From contig CM055278.1 of the NCBI GenBank assembly GCA_029237695.1, positions 74,752,297 through 74,816,296 of the forward strand: a DNA stretch of 64,000 nt, read 5' to 3'. Positions 42,201 to 53,039 of this stretch are shown piece by piece. This DNA comes from Conchocele bisecta (lineage: Eukaryota; Mollusca; Bivalvia; Lucinida; Thyasiridae). The notes below the pieces were generated by a model. The model was given only the letters and a program-made list of their open reading frames with translations, was not told the DNA's origin and ran no database searches. Made by a program: the position numbers and the translations under genes. Position 1 is the first letter of the stretch. Each line of letters opens with the position of its first letter.

Positions 42201-42642
42201 ATACGTACATTTATAACAATTTGTTTGGAACGTTATACAATCATGTAAGCCCTAACACGAGACAAGCCACATGATTTTAACATGTGCGATATTTCATGAA
42301 AAATATTTACAAAATTTACATCTTCCGTAAATGTCTTTGAAAGTTGACAAAATTCCGCATTTTCTATGAATATTTAGTCATCTTTCGACGTCATAAAAAA
42401 TGGTACAAAATCACATTATTAGTTTGAAAATATATTCCATTACCATGGATCGTCAAATCAACGGGGTGTGTTCAAAAAGAAAGTTGGTGGACAAAATGAA
42501 ATAAAATGTTGTCAATGATAATAAATTTAAACGTGCCTCGTACATTGCAGGTCAGTGTCGTCGTTCATTTGCTTGGAATAGCGTTTGTTTCGGGATCTCT
42601 AGACGAAGCCATGAATGGTGCTTGTGTTACATTATATGTGGC
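42201..42642. other. unassigned intergenic region
   Basis: No gene recognised. 42300-42400 (CATGAAAAATATTTAC, TTGACAAAATTCCG, CATCTTTCGACGTCATAAAA) resembles 53930-54040, so it is a weak dispersed repeat. Confidence 0.35.
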
Positions 42643-42872
42643 CTTAACTGGAGAAATTGGGCTTATGTGTTTTGCGACCAGTGCAGATCCAGATCAGCCT
42701 GTGCATCCGCACAGTCTGATCAGGATCTGCACCGTCAGCCAATGAAGCATCCGTCATGCTTCTAACAAGCAGCATAATTATGTCATTATCGGGTTTCAAG
42801 AGTGTGCTTTTTGATCAGGAGCTACACTGGTCACAAATCCCATAAGCCCCATTTCTGCTTTCATAGCTACAC
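42643..42872. mobile_element. R1 palindromic element, full copy
   Basis: GGCCTTAACTGGAGAAATTG and GGGCTTATGTGTTTTGCGAC face GGTCACAAATCCCATAAGCC and CCATTTCTGC. The centre has CAGATCCAGATCAGCCTGTG, CATCCGCACAGTCTGATCAG and GATCTGCACC, itself an inverted repeat. Size is about 230 bp. There is no coding frame. Confidence 0.8.
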
Positions 42873-42911
42873 TTCCGCCCGCGGCTAATGATTGCAGTTC
42901 AGCAGATTCCA

Positions 42912-43125
42912 AGAGTGGAATTGTAGCCGAGAGGTTACGACCTCCGACTGTTACTCCGGCGGCTCGGGTTCGATCCCCGATCCGGTACTGGAGTTTATGA
43001 AACACGTTTGTATTTCCCGCACAACAAGCTGGTTCTACCCAGGTGTGCCATATATCGGCTTGATCCGCGGTATTTCAAGGCATAAGAACCAATTGGGACC
43101 CTTAACTCGAGCAACAAACACACAT
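42912..43125 (+). mobile_element. tRNA-derived SINE with 9-bp target duplication
   Basis: A-box-like TAGCCGAGAGGTTACGA and B-box GGGTTCGATCCCC, then a body with ATTTCCCGCACAACAAGCTG and a CAACAAACACACA tail. CAGATTCCA occurs at 42903-42911 and 43126-43134, directly at both edges. Confidence 0.8.
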
Positions 43126-43199
43126 CAGATTCCATTCCAACGGGTGAACTTGAACATGCACTTGTACAGGTAATATACGGGATTTAGTACTAAACCCAT

Positions 43200-45399
43200 T
43201 GTCCCGGTCTTAAATGACTGTCACGCCAGGGTGACACTGTGATAGTTTAGTGTTGTGGAAAGAGACAACAAGGTATACAGTTACAATGATGATGTATTTA
43301 CAAATGAGATATACACAAATAATGAATGTTCAAGACAGTATAGACACCGTCCTCTTGAGGGAACACGGCAACCAAGGCACAGTCACGATTCTTGAACAGG
43401 TACATATCGTATAACAATATGCATCACGTTCAAGATACGAACTTAGAGTTTCGGTTAACTAACACAGGATTCCGTCATGATGACGGTGACGTTATATGAC
43501 GTCGTTCAGTTACTTTTGACTATAATCGACTATTCGGATGGGGCGAATACAACACATGGGTGGACGTTCTTTGAGATTCATCTCGTCCTTGGACGGAATA
43601 ACATCACCGGAATAGTAACCCCGCTCGTTACGTCCTGGTCCACACGGAGCGAGCAGAGTCCCCGCTGGTACACGGAGTCGTGTTGTGGACCCCATAATCG
43701 GATCCGTGCAGCGTACTGGTTCTACGCAATAACACCAGATTGACGTGCCGTCGCTGGCTGTCTGTCTGGCTGGTACTACAAAACACCAACGGTGTTGTTA
43801 CCAGAGTGTAACGTGTTATAGTCTCCATAATAGTCACAGTAGTGCACATGACATAATTATTATGATTGCATGGCAATACTAAACAACCTCGTAAATTACA
43901 ATGATGAATCGTGATACATTGCAATGTACACACATATATTTTCACTAGTTGGAAGAAGGAGGCTGATGGAATTCATATGTCGGAGAATACGATATAACAC
44001 ATTAATGAACAGCCACTATATCTACCGTACACAACAATATATATATTCACAGCCATACATGTGAATATCGACGTCATTCACAGTTATTTACCTTTAGTAA
44101 ACAAACATTTAATTGCGACCCGGCCTTACCCTGATCAGACTGCCCGTGGCCACCTGCGCTAATTTAATAAAGAGCAACTAACCCAAGTATTTCCCTGTGC
44201 AGACTCACATCATTATATTACTAATGATAAACACTGTAACTCTAATCAGACTGCAGGATTCCACAGACTGACCTAAGTTATCAGTGATTGAAATACATTA
44301 TACTTCACATCATGTCCTTATTACAGCTTACTGACGCATACATCAGTGCATTCAGTGCATAGCTGTCTGATCTGGTCTATCCTGGTCGCAATAGCATTTT
44401 CACTATTTACAATACACTGTGAACGTACATGACTTAATAAAATGAATGTACAGACGACATGGATTGGAGTTTTACATATGTCTAACATAGAGTGAATTGA
44501 AGACATCCGGAAAATTCACATTACAATTGTTACAGGTTAAAATCGGCAATATGCTCATGTATTGTACAGGGTGCATGCTATTGGACTGAATCGTAATATA
44601 AAATGCATAGCTAAATTTTAGTAAACATTTCAATCGTGTTCGCCCTTCTGTTCGCCCTTCGTTTACAATTAGAACAAACAAGGTTCTACAATTAGTCGGA
44701 GTGACATGCACAAACCACATGAGAATATTATGCCATTTCATTAATGATTCAGTTCGATTTGATCAAGGGAGATAATCTACACCAGCGGATACATGCTATG
44801 CGGCTTTTATTGACCAAGCATTTGGTCGAAATGGGTCCAAATAACTCAGGTAAACGAAATAGGACAGTATTATCAGGATACGATAATAATGCGGTGAATT
44901 GCCGGTCTTGGCATGAGTCAGACGTAATTTGCTGCATTGAAAGTAAATAAGCATAATTATGTACTTACCAGAGTTCCCAGTGAAAGCTTGTGTCACAGAT
45001 TGATCACAAGAATGGTTGAATGTCCGACTCATAGAATATGGATACGAGAGTTTATATACATACTCTAGTGCATACGATTCCTCTGATTGTCCGCTCGTCA
45101 ATATAAGAACTCCGTGCCAACATTTGGCTTACAATTCTGCGTAGGTGGACTAATGTTCTAACAGTCAGTCTAGATCATGACATATCTGACGAATTAATCT
45201 GAAATAATTCAGTCATCAGTAGACTACTCGGTATTCAGGCTAGCATCCAAGTCTGCATAAACAGTGTAAATCACTCGTATATAACCGGTGCTAAATCCAA
45301 TACTGGTGGTACATGCACGGTTCGGATAAAGCGCTATTCTCTCCAGCGGTGTATTCCACGGGAGCGACCCGTCGCACCCGTCGCCCCCCCCCCCCCCAC
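43200..45399. other. 2.2-kb region without recognisable genes
   Basis: Starts near TGTCACGCCAGGGTGACACT, a small hairpin. Frames up to about 105 codons on both strands show no domain. 43540-43740 has more G+C (CACACGGAGCGAGCAGAGTC, CCCGCTGGTACACGGAGTCG) than its surroundings and might be a fragment of a larger element. I could not find matching ends, a primer-binding site or polymerase motifs. Confidence 0.35.
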
Positions 45400-45478
45400 C
45401 CCCTGCGTACGGGCCTGTTGACCTTAGCTGTTGATAAGCCGTTAAACCCCAACGGACAAACAAACAAACATTCCAACG
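45400..45478 (+). mobile_element. S1 3' tail with preceding C-run
   Basis: A run of about 14 C (45385-45398) precedes CCTGCGTACGGGCCTGTTGA, then GACCTTAGCTGTTGATAAGC and CGTTAAACCCCAACGGACAA with a (CAAA)n tail. Confidence 0.7.
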
Positions 45479-45593
45479 TGGATAAAAGAGCGGCCAACTT
45501 CGCCTAGCACGTCTATTTCGAACTCGAGGTGGACCACCACCATTGATATTTCCTATATAACCGCACCATTTACCGCTCATTCGGCTAGTCTCT

Positions 45594-45916
45594 ACGGAGC
45601 CCCGCAGGGGACATGGATTTTTTTTTTAATTAATTCGTTCCCACGAAATAACAATTCATTCCCTCTATTTAACAATTCGTTTCCTCGAATTAACAATTCG
45701 TTTCCACGATATAACAATTCGTTCCCATTAATTAACAATTCGTTTCCACGAAATAACAATTCGTTCCATCGAATTAATCATTCGTTGCCATGAAATAACA
45801 ATTAATTTCCTCAATTTAAGAATTCAAATTCGTTAATTTTGTTAAATTGATGGAACGAATTGTTATTTCGTGGGAACGAATTAATACAAAAGAATTCTAC
45901 GTCCCTTGCGGGACTC
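45594..45916. mobile_element. foldback element with an internal 21-bp repeat
   Basis: CGGAGCCCCGCAGGGGACAT ... AATTAATTCGTTCCCACGAA faces TTCGTGGGAACGAATTAATA ... CTACGTCCCTTGCGGGACTC. The centre consists of about eight 21-bp units of AACAATTCGTTTCCACGAAAT. Each unit is partly self-complementary (TTCG...CGAA). Confidence 0.85.
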
Positions 45917-46379
45917 GGTAAGTCTCTGCTACTGTCATTGTTAGTAAATTTTAGTATTTGCAAATATAGGTTTATTATTAAGGAAGATATATTCAATCTC
46001 CTGTGTCCAAAACGTCATATAAGCGGCTGGAATGTAAACTACGCCACGTGACACACATGTTCAGAATTAAATAAACCCCCACATTTTGCTTGAACATGAC
46101 ATAGAAGAGTCATTAACCAGCTTATGAAGTAGATTAGCAAACCAGTTGACCACGTCCTTCAAGCAAACTGAATCTATGGCATAACACGCCTGGATTATTC
46201 TCCTTACCGTACTACTTTTGAATACGCATGACTATCTGTCGAATAGTGTTTAAATCTAAACCGCCATCATTTACCTGTGCGCTTTCGCATGAATCTTTAT
46301 CCATACATTCATAACATCACTGTCGCCTGCGCTAAACAAGTCAACAATTGTCGATTTCTTTCTTTCAAAATATGTGAAT
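45917..46379. other. unassigned intergenic region
   Basis: No feature recognised. Confidence 0.3.
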
Positions 46380-46500
46380 ATTATGCTTGAAATCAAGCTG
46401 ATTGATTGGCTGAGCCTGAGCTGTGTTACAGCTCAGGCTCTGACAATCAAGTTGCTTAATTGCGAGTTGGTATTGCTAATAATAGAGCAAGGTATTCCAG
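46380..46500. repeat. AGCCTGAGCTGT palindrome family, copy
   Basis: GAAATCAAGCTGATTGATTG with GCTGAGCCTGAGCTGT faces ACAGCTCAGGCT and CTGACAATCAAGTTGCTTAA. Related copies are at 35790-35900 and 58020-58140. Confidence 0.75.
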
Positions 46501-46504
46501 TCCG

Positions 46505-46970
46505 CTTACAGTGTCGCTCCCTTCTACAAGGTACATGATCACGTGGTGAACACAACAACAACAACAACAATGCCTGAAATTGTTGAAAGCGCGCCCACTC
46601 TAAACTCCATATTAGTTGACATTTTCCTTAATATGCCCGGATTTTGATTAAATATGGCGCAGCCAACGCATCTTCATGACCTGCATTTGGTGGTCTCGGG
46701 ACTTCGGCACATACTTGTGTCGTTTTTGCGAAGAATCCATATTTCCATATCAGTATTGACAGTAAACACGGAAAACGATTCTTCACAAACTACCGATACC
46801 ACCAAATGTAGCTTAACAAGACGCGTTTGATGCGCCATATTTCATTAAAATATGTTACATAATAAGGACAATATAACAGAATACGTATTTCTGGAAGTTT
46901 CAGTAATTGTTGTTGTTGTTGTAACCACGTGATCATGTACCTTGTTCTAGAGCGATGTAACATGATCGTG
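46505..46970. mobile_element. foldback element with (CAA)n/(TTG)n arms
   Basis: GTGTCGCTCC ... ACAAGGTACATGATCACGTG followed by CAACAACAACAACAACAACA faces TTGTTGTTGTTGTTGTAACC then ACGTGATCATGTACCTTGTT and GAGCGATGTAAC. An inner inverted pair (ATTTGGTGGTCTCGG / ACCGATACCACCAAAT; AAATATGGCGCAGCCAACGC / GCGCCATATTTCATT) makes it a foldback throughout. It splits the repeat that carries the 71-bp array. Confidence 0.8.
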
Positions 46971-46984
46971 CGCAGCGGTTAACT

Positions 46985-47345
46985 GTATAGTCGTATATAT
47001 TGTCAATAGATGTTCAGAAATGTTGCTAATCTATGTAAGATTAACGCAGGTGGTTGTATAGTCGTATATATTGTCAATAGATGTTCAGAAATGTTGCTAA
47101 TCTATGTAAGATTAACACAGGTGGTTGTATAGTCGTATATATTGTCAATAGATGTTCAGAAATGTTGCTAATCTATGTAAGATTAACACAGGTGGTTGTA
47201 TAGTCGTATATATTGTCAATAGATGTTCAGAAATGTTGCTAATCTATGTAAGATTAACACAGGTGGTTGTATAGTCGTATATATTGTCAATAGATGTTCA
47301 GAAATGTTGCTAATCTATGTAAGATTAACACAGGTGGTTGTATAG
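46985..47345. repeat. 71-bp minisatellite, 5 units
   Basis: GTATAGTCGTATATATTGTC followed by AATAGATGTTCAGAAATGTT recurs at 46990, 47061, 47132, 47203 and 47274 (start of GTCG), exactly 71 bp apart and almost unchanged. The only variants are in the first unit and GCAGG/ACAGG. A single-copy relative is at 35745-35815 in reverse. Confidence 0.95.
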
Positions 47346-47599
47346 GAGTACTAGATATACTAGAATTAATTTTCTCCTGTATTATCAGCATCGAGAACAC
47401 GCATACCAAGTTAGACCAAACCAAATAGTTTTACTATATAATTTAACCGAATCCCATCCAATAAGGCAAGTCTCTCCTACTTTCACTATGTTATGGATGC
47501 TGTGGGACCTACTTGCACATGACCTGCAGCCAGTCTGTACTGGTTATGCACGAATTCAACAATATGTTCACTTACTCCTAAGAAAGAAAAACCAACCTC
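47346..47599. other. unassigned; 107-codon open frame
   Basis: An open frame at 47338-47661 starts in the last 71-bp unit and ends in the dispersed repeat at 47600. No domain. I do not call it a gene. Confidence 0.4.
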
Positions 47600-47865
47600 G
47601 CCATAACCCCCAATATTGTTTACATATTTTTGGCCACGGAAAATCTGTTTACATCACGTGACCAACAGGTTCAGTGTTTTCTTTTACATGCTACAAATAC
47701 ATGTATGCTGAAAATTGCTGTTAAAGGCACCCCAAAACGATCCTCAGGTGACACTGGGTAGAAATAGATCAAGATTTGCAAGCAAACTTAGGTCTGTGAC
47801 CTCAAAACGCCCACATTATTTTGTTTATACCGGACTTCTTCTGCGCCATTTGGTACAGTCTAACC
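47600..47865 (-). repeat. dispersed repeat, copy 2 (partner at 22580-22865)
   Basis: TTTTTGGCCACGGAAAATCT, GTTTACATCACGTGACCAAC, GATTTGCAAGCAAACTTAGG and TCAAAACGCCCACATTATTT mirror 22580-22865. Confidence 0.65.
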
Positions 47866-48088
47866 TACCACGTGGGTTGTGATTTATTCCATTTGGCGCC
47901 AACGTTTATGGCAGTCATAACACACAATATCTGCCCAGTATTTACTCCAAGATAAGGGAATTAAATATTCAATATTTGATGAACTGTTAATTACTGTTGT
48001 AAATCATAAATTTCGTGTTGTCGCTCTCAACAGACGCTGATAAACTGATTTAGTAAATAATACATGCACATTTGTATGATGAATTGTT
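47866..48088. other. unassigned intergenic region
   Basis: No feature recognised. Confidence 0.3.
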
Positions 48089-48094
48089 ATGGAC

Positions 48095-49043
48095 TGTAAC
48101 GCCGCATATAACCCGCGCCGCTGCATATAGTACAAGTGTGTGAGTAATGCGTAACGCATACAGCACACAATGAGCTATATGCAGCAGCCTACGCCGCATA
48201 AAAGGCACGTTAGCTATATACGGCAGACATGTGCGCCTTGATCCGGCATAAAGCTTATTTTGTTTAGAATATATATATGATTTGGTTAAACTCTAATCTA
48301 GAAACATTTGATCAAACCGCAGCATCCTGATAATATACATGCAGGCTATGACACGTCATATTACAATTCTTCTGACTATATTTGGTCAAACTACCTTGAG
48401 AAGTGTAGGGTGTGTGGGTTACGTACATACGAGTCTGACACACAGAGGAACTGACGGTATGGCGGACACTATTCTTTTCGGCGGACGATAAAATGTATTT
48501 TTAAATAACAAGAGCCGTGACACACACAATGTATCTTCAGTCCCCTGCCACCAGCATAGGCAGAGACGAGCCTGCACGCAACTGCAGTTAAAAGTTATAG
48601 TCCATGGGTGAAGCCTTTTCAGATTTGTTAAAATGGAGGTCATCGCTAATCCAAGATGGCCGCCGTCTAAAAATAGCATTGCGTTGCTCTTGAGGTTAAG
48701 TACGTCCGTCCGTACGTACGTTCGTCCGTGTACATTTACGTAGAAAAGTCGAAACGTTTGTAAGAGTTTCTCCAGTTAGAGTCCAGTATGCCACGGGGGC
48801 ATATCCATGTTTTGCAAACATAATATCTAGTTATCATATCAAATAATTATAGAATTATGTCGTAAGCGAATTTTAAACACCCTGACATATTTTGGATGCG
48901 GTGGATGCTATGGTCCATTTACTCTTTATGTGGTATGACCATGCCTTTTCGCCGCATACAGCTATAACTTGATGTGTGCTATAAGCGTACGCATAACGCT
49001 CACAGTTGTGATATATGCGGCGCGCACTATAATCGGCGTTACA
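48095..49043. mobile_element. 949-bp element, TGTAACG ends, 6-bp target duplication
   Basis: ATGGAC stands immediately outside both ends (48089-48094 and 49044-49049). The ends are inverted over about 27 bases: left TGTAACGCCGCATATAACCC, right in reverse TGTAACGCCGATTATAGTGC, then both GCGCCGC. Sub-terminal CGCATA words recur (GCGTAACGCATACAGCAC; GTACGCATAACGCTCACA). No coding frame was recognised. At 48600-48680 it carries a fragment of H1 (AAGATGGCCGCCGTCTAAAA). TG...CA ends also allow a solo LTR, but long inverted ends argue for a DNA element. Confidence 0.8.
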
Positions 49044-49127
49044 ATGGACATTTCGTCTTTTCGCAGCAGAGAAACAAATATTAAGAACCTTACATTTCGT
49101 TCAATTATTTCTATGATCTTCTTATTT

Positions 49128-50757
49128 TTAGCTCACCTGAGCGAAGCTCATGTGAGCTATCGTTACCGCAATGTGTCCGTCGTCCGTCGTCGTCCGTCGT
49201 CGGCCGTCGTCCGTGAACATTTTCAAACGTCTTCTCCTCGGTAACCATTGTGCCTATAGCCACCAAACTTCATGGTCATGGTCCTTAGATTAGGGGGATT
49301 ACAAATTTGTTAAAATGACGTCATTACGTAATCCAAGATGGCCGCCGTCTAAAAATAGCATAAATTCTTCAAAAATCTTCTTCTCAAGAACCGCCAACCA
49401 GATTTCGACAAAACATGGTAGGAATGATCGATGTACAATGCTCTTTCAAATTTGTTAAAATGGTGACCTCGGGGTAAAAAATGGGCGTGGCCCGTGGGGT
49501 CAAATTGGGGTCAAATTTTATTTTTGACCGAATATGGTCATGTCCTATACCAAATTGAAGGTATCAATGAGGCGATCACTCTGGTGCATTTTTTTGTCGA
49601 AATCGGATGGTTATGTCATCCAAGATGGCCGCCGAAAGGTCAAAAGGTCGTTCTTTTATTAGAGATTTCAAAATTCTTCTTCACATGAACCGCTTGGTCC
49701 ATGGTAGCCAAACTTAAAAGTTATAGTCCATGGGTGAAGCCTTTTCATATTTGTTAAAATGGAGGTCATCGCTAATCCAAGATGGCCGCCGTCTAAAAAT
49801 AGCATAAATTCTTAAAAAATCTTCTTCTCGTGAACCGCTAGTCGCATTTCGACGAAACTTGGTAGGAATGATCGATGTACAATGCTCTTTCAAAGTTGTT
49901 AAAATGGTGACTCCGGGGTCAAAAATGGGCGTGGCCCGTGGGGTCAAATCTTATTTTTAACCGAATATGGTCATGTTATATATCAAATCGAAGGTATCAA
50001 TGAGGCGATCACTCTGGTACATTTTTTGTCGAAATCGGATTGTTATGTCATCCAAGATGGCCGCAGAAATGTCAAAAGGTCGTTCTTTTATTAGAGATTT
50101 CAAAATTCTTCTTCACATAAACCGCTTGGCCCATGGTAGCCAAACTTAAAAGTTATGGTCCATGGGTGAAGCCTTTTCAGATTTGTTAAAATGGAGGTCA
50201 TCGCTAATCCAAGATGGCCGCCGTCTAAAAATAGCATATATTCTTATTCTTCTCATGAACCGCTGGCCGGATTTCGACTAAGCTTGGTAGGAATGATCGA
50301 TTTACAATGCTCTTTCAAAGTTGTGACAATGGTGACCCCGGGGTCAAAAATGGGCGTGGCCCGTGGTGTCAAATTGGGGTCAAATTTTATTTTTGACCGA
50401 ATATGCTCATGTCATATATCAAATAGAAGGTATCGATGAGGCGATTGCTCTGGTGCAATATTTGTCGGAATCGGATGATTATGTCATCCATGATGGCCAC
50501 CAAAATGTCCATTTATTCAAGTTTTTGAATGTCTTTTTCTCAGGAACCACATGGCCGATGCTGGACAAACTTAAGTTAAGATCCTTGGGTGAAGCATTTT
50601 CAAATTTTGTAAAATGAGAGTCGTCGCTTAATCCAAAATGACCGCCATCTAAAAATAGCACAATTTTTTTAAAACACATGAACTCAATGTCATATTCTCC
50701 TCTGGTGTTCATGGAGTCAGGTGAGCGAATTAGGGCCATCATGGCCCTCTTGTTTAT
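49128..50757 (+). mobile_element. H1 element, most complete copy
   Basis: It begins TTTTTAGCTCACCTGAGCGA with the hairpin AGCTCACCTGAGC/GCTCATGTGAGCT. A GTCCGTCGTCCGTCGTCGTC tract and then three direct repeats of about 430-445 bp follow (AAGATGGCCGCCGTCTAAAA at about 49337, 49781 and 50212). It ends with TGGAGTCAGGTGAGCGAATT, the hairpin GGGCCATCATGGCCC, then TCTTGTTTA. Insertion appears to be into T-rich DNA. No Rep, helicase or transposase frame is present; open frames differ between units. The layout (end hairpin and internal tandem repeats) resembles Helentron-associated non-autonomous elements, which is inference. Confidence 0.85.
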
Positions 50758-51528
50758 TACACCACGTAAAGAAGAAAATTAACTATAAAATTCCCTTCTT
50801 AGTTTCCATACCGCGTCGAGACTAAAATTGGGAACCTTTATTTTAAATTTCGCCATCAAATATAGAGTTTATTACGAAACAATAACCGGTTAAACAGGTA
50901 TATGTATTTAAATGTAAATATATACGGTTGTTGTATCCTTCTTGTGGCCCCATGTAAAGTCAATGGAAATCTAATAAATAAACCCTACACATAAACCGAT
51001 AGCTACTTACACAAATAAACCATATATATGTGTTCAATAAGTCTTTATGCAGATACTGTCAGCAAGAAAATCACACCATATGCTGTAGTTAGAAAATAAT
51101 CAGCACATTTTGGTGTTTTACATGTACAATTTGGCTTCTACACACCTGTGTAGAGACGTAAATATACATGTTTTATTAGTACGTTTGTATTAGATTTCTA
51201 TAGACTTATACGGATTTCTATTCCAGTACTATTCAGCTTTCGACTTCTATTCTTTATTAGAGAATAATTGGTTAATTAACGAATTACACAGAGCCGGTCT
51301 CAACGTTTTGCACTTTCTGACACATTGTCAGCATTAATATAATATATTATATTTTCCATGGTAATTTCCCAGAAATTGCAATACTGATCAACATGTCGAC
51401 GTTAATGACTTGATAGAAAATTGGATTAAAGTGCCATGGTTATTATTTTGACCCGTCAATGTGGGGTCCCGCCGTTTGTGACAAAACGTAACTTATGGAA
51501 ACTGCGATTATAATTGCGGGCATACAAC
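50758..51528. other. unassigned intergenic region
   Basis: AT-rich; no gene or family recognised. Confidence 0.3.
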
Positions 51529-51593
51529 TCTTCAAAAACTCCCGTATCGTCCGTGCGTGCTACGGACGATATGGGAGTTTATGAAGAGTTACC
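51529..51593. repeat. small hairpin ACTCCCGTATCGTCCGT
   Basis: AACTCTTCAAAAACTCCCGT ATCGTCCGT faces ACGGACGATATGGGAGTTTA TGAAGAGTT. A second hairpin with ACTCCCGTACCGTCCGT is at 62183-62262. Confidence 0.8.
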
Positions 51594-51607
51594 TGCCGGT
51601 AACTTAT

Positions 51608-51720
51608 GTCTGTTTCACGAAACCTGCCCAAATTTTAGGACTATACAGTTGAACCTCTCTAAACCGGACATCTAGATACTATATGTGATCTCATTTTGAG
51701 AGGTTTCTAGGTAACGCATC
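51608..51720. mobile_element. T1-like end fragment and P1 arm
   Basis: TGTCTGTTTCACGAAACCTG at 51608 is the T1 terminus. TGAACCTCTCTAAACCGGAC at 51651 is a P1 arm. Neither has its partner arm nearby; the P1 partner may be at 52390. Confidence 0.5.
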
Positions 51721-52320
51721 TCAGATATAGAGAATATTCCATCGTACATTTTGAGTAGCGGGAAATAATACACGAGTGTGCGTCGGCTTCCGCGTAAGCA
51801 ACGAGTGAGCTTAGCGAACGAGTTGCTTGCACGGACGCCGACGGACACGAATGTATTATTTCCGCTATTCAAACATGTACGATGGAATATACTATTTATT
51901 ACACTTGCACGGCTGATACATATGCACATTTAGTCTATTTTTTGAGATTATAATCAATGAATTGTGATGTGCGCATGAATAGTTATACAATGATGTGTTT
52001 TACCGCGTTTTGACGTTACGTTGTGTGACGTCAAACTTTTGACGTCATGTAAACTTGTTGAAATCCAAATTACGCAGCTGTTTCTATGAGCTGTTTCAGT
52101 GCATGTTTGGAATGTGTTCAATCGCATTGACATTCTAGATTAGTCGAGACCCTTTCCAAATTTTCAAATAACTTTATTTTGACTGTAATAAATAATCAAC
52201 ATTTTTCATGGTAGCTCGTGGTTTCCAAGAAAACAGGCGCGCAATTACGAGTGTTCTCGTCACGGTGTATTATTTGTAAGCAGTTGATTACGGGTTTTCT
52301 CTCACAGCGAAAATATATAA
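51721..52320 (-). repeat. 500-bp dispersed repeat, copy 2, with inserted hairpin
   Basis: Reverse of 19795-20310 with the same landmarks (CGGCTGATACATATGCACAT, ACGTTTTGACGTTACG-like text, GTGTTCTCGTCACGGTGTAT, TGATTACGGGTTTTCTCTC). At 51768-51860 an extra palindrome interrupts it: GTGTGCGTCGGCTTCCGCGT AAGCAACGAGTGAGC faces GAACGAGTTGCTTGCACGGA CGCCGACGGACAC. Confidence 0.75.
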
Positions 52321-52354
52321 TTATGTCCCAAAATGGTTATATGCCTGATTTACA

Positions 52355-52432
52355 GTGGAACATCTCTAACCAGGACAACCTGGTGACCTCCCAGGGTGTC
52401 CGGTTTAGAGAGGTTTCACTGTGTAAACAATG
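52355..52432. mobile_element. P1 mini-palindrome
   Basis: TACAGTGGAACATCTCTAAC faces GGTTTAGAGAGGTTTCACTG. The copy is diverged: CCAGGACAACCTGG replaces CCGGACACCCTGG. Confidence 0.65.
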
Positions 52433-52444
52433 CAAAAACAATAT

Positions 52445-52830
52445 TTATTTCGATAATATAAAATTTTAGCAAAATTTAAGAATTCGTCTAAGCTTGTTTT
52501 ATTTCGTAAAATTTGGTCCAATATTGATTTTATTGCGAAAACCAAAACAAAATTCCCCATCTTAAATCTCCAGAGTGAAGTGAAAAGGGGATTTATTTTC
52601 TAATTTTAGAAATAGTTAACCGATTTTCAAAATTTAACTTTTGTTTTCTTAGTTGGATCATTTCCAAGCTATCTAGCCAGTCTTCGGAGTCAATTTCCAA
52701 AATTGTTCGTTTTTTGACTCCTCCCCCATCTCCTCCGCCTCATTTTCCCCCATATTAAATTCCCATATACCAATCAATTGTTCGTAATAAAACCAATTGT
52801 AGCAGATTTATGGGATCAGTGCCGCCCAAG
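52445..52830. mobile_element. T1 core, copy without clear ends
   Basis: ATTTATTTCGATAATATAAA, TTTTATTTCGTAAAATTTGG, GATCATTTCCAAGCTATCTA, GTCTTCGGAGTCAATTTCCA and AATTCCCATATACCAATCAA are core words shared with 58560, 61072 and 62465. Confidence 0.7.
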
Positions 52831-53039
52831 ACCAGCATGCACACAAGCGAGTAACTTCCCTTAGAACAACTTCCATGACATCATTGACGTCAGAAGTGGC
52901 GGAATTTGACGTCACGTAGCTTAGTTCGTCCTTGTTATGTTCACTATATAAAACTAAGCAAATTGACGTCAAAACGACGCCATTTCTAACGCCGAAGAAG
53001 CTCCAGTAAATGTAACTGGTTACTCACGATTTTCCAAGT

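Noticed and set aside
43200..45399. LTR retrotransposon
   Set aside because: No paired long repeats, primer-binding site, or protease/polymerase motifs seen.
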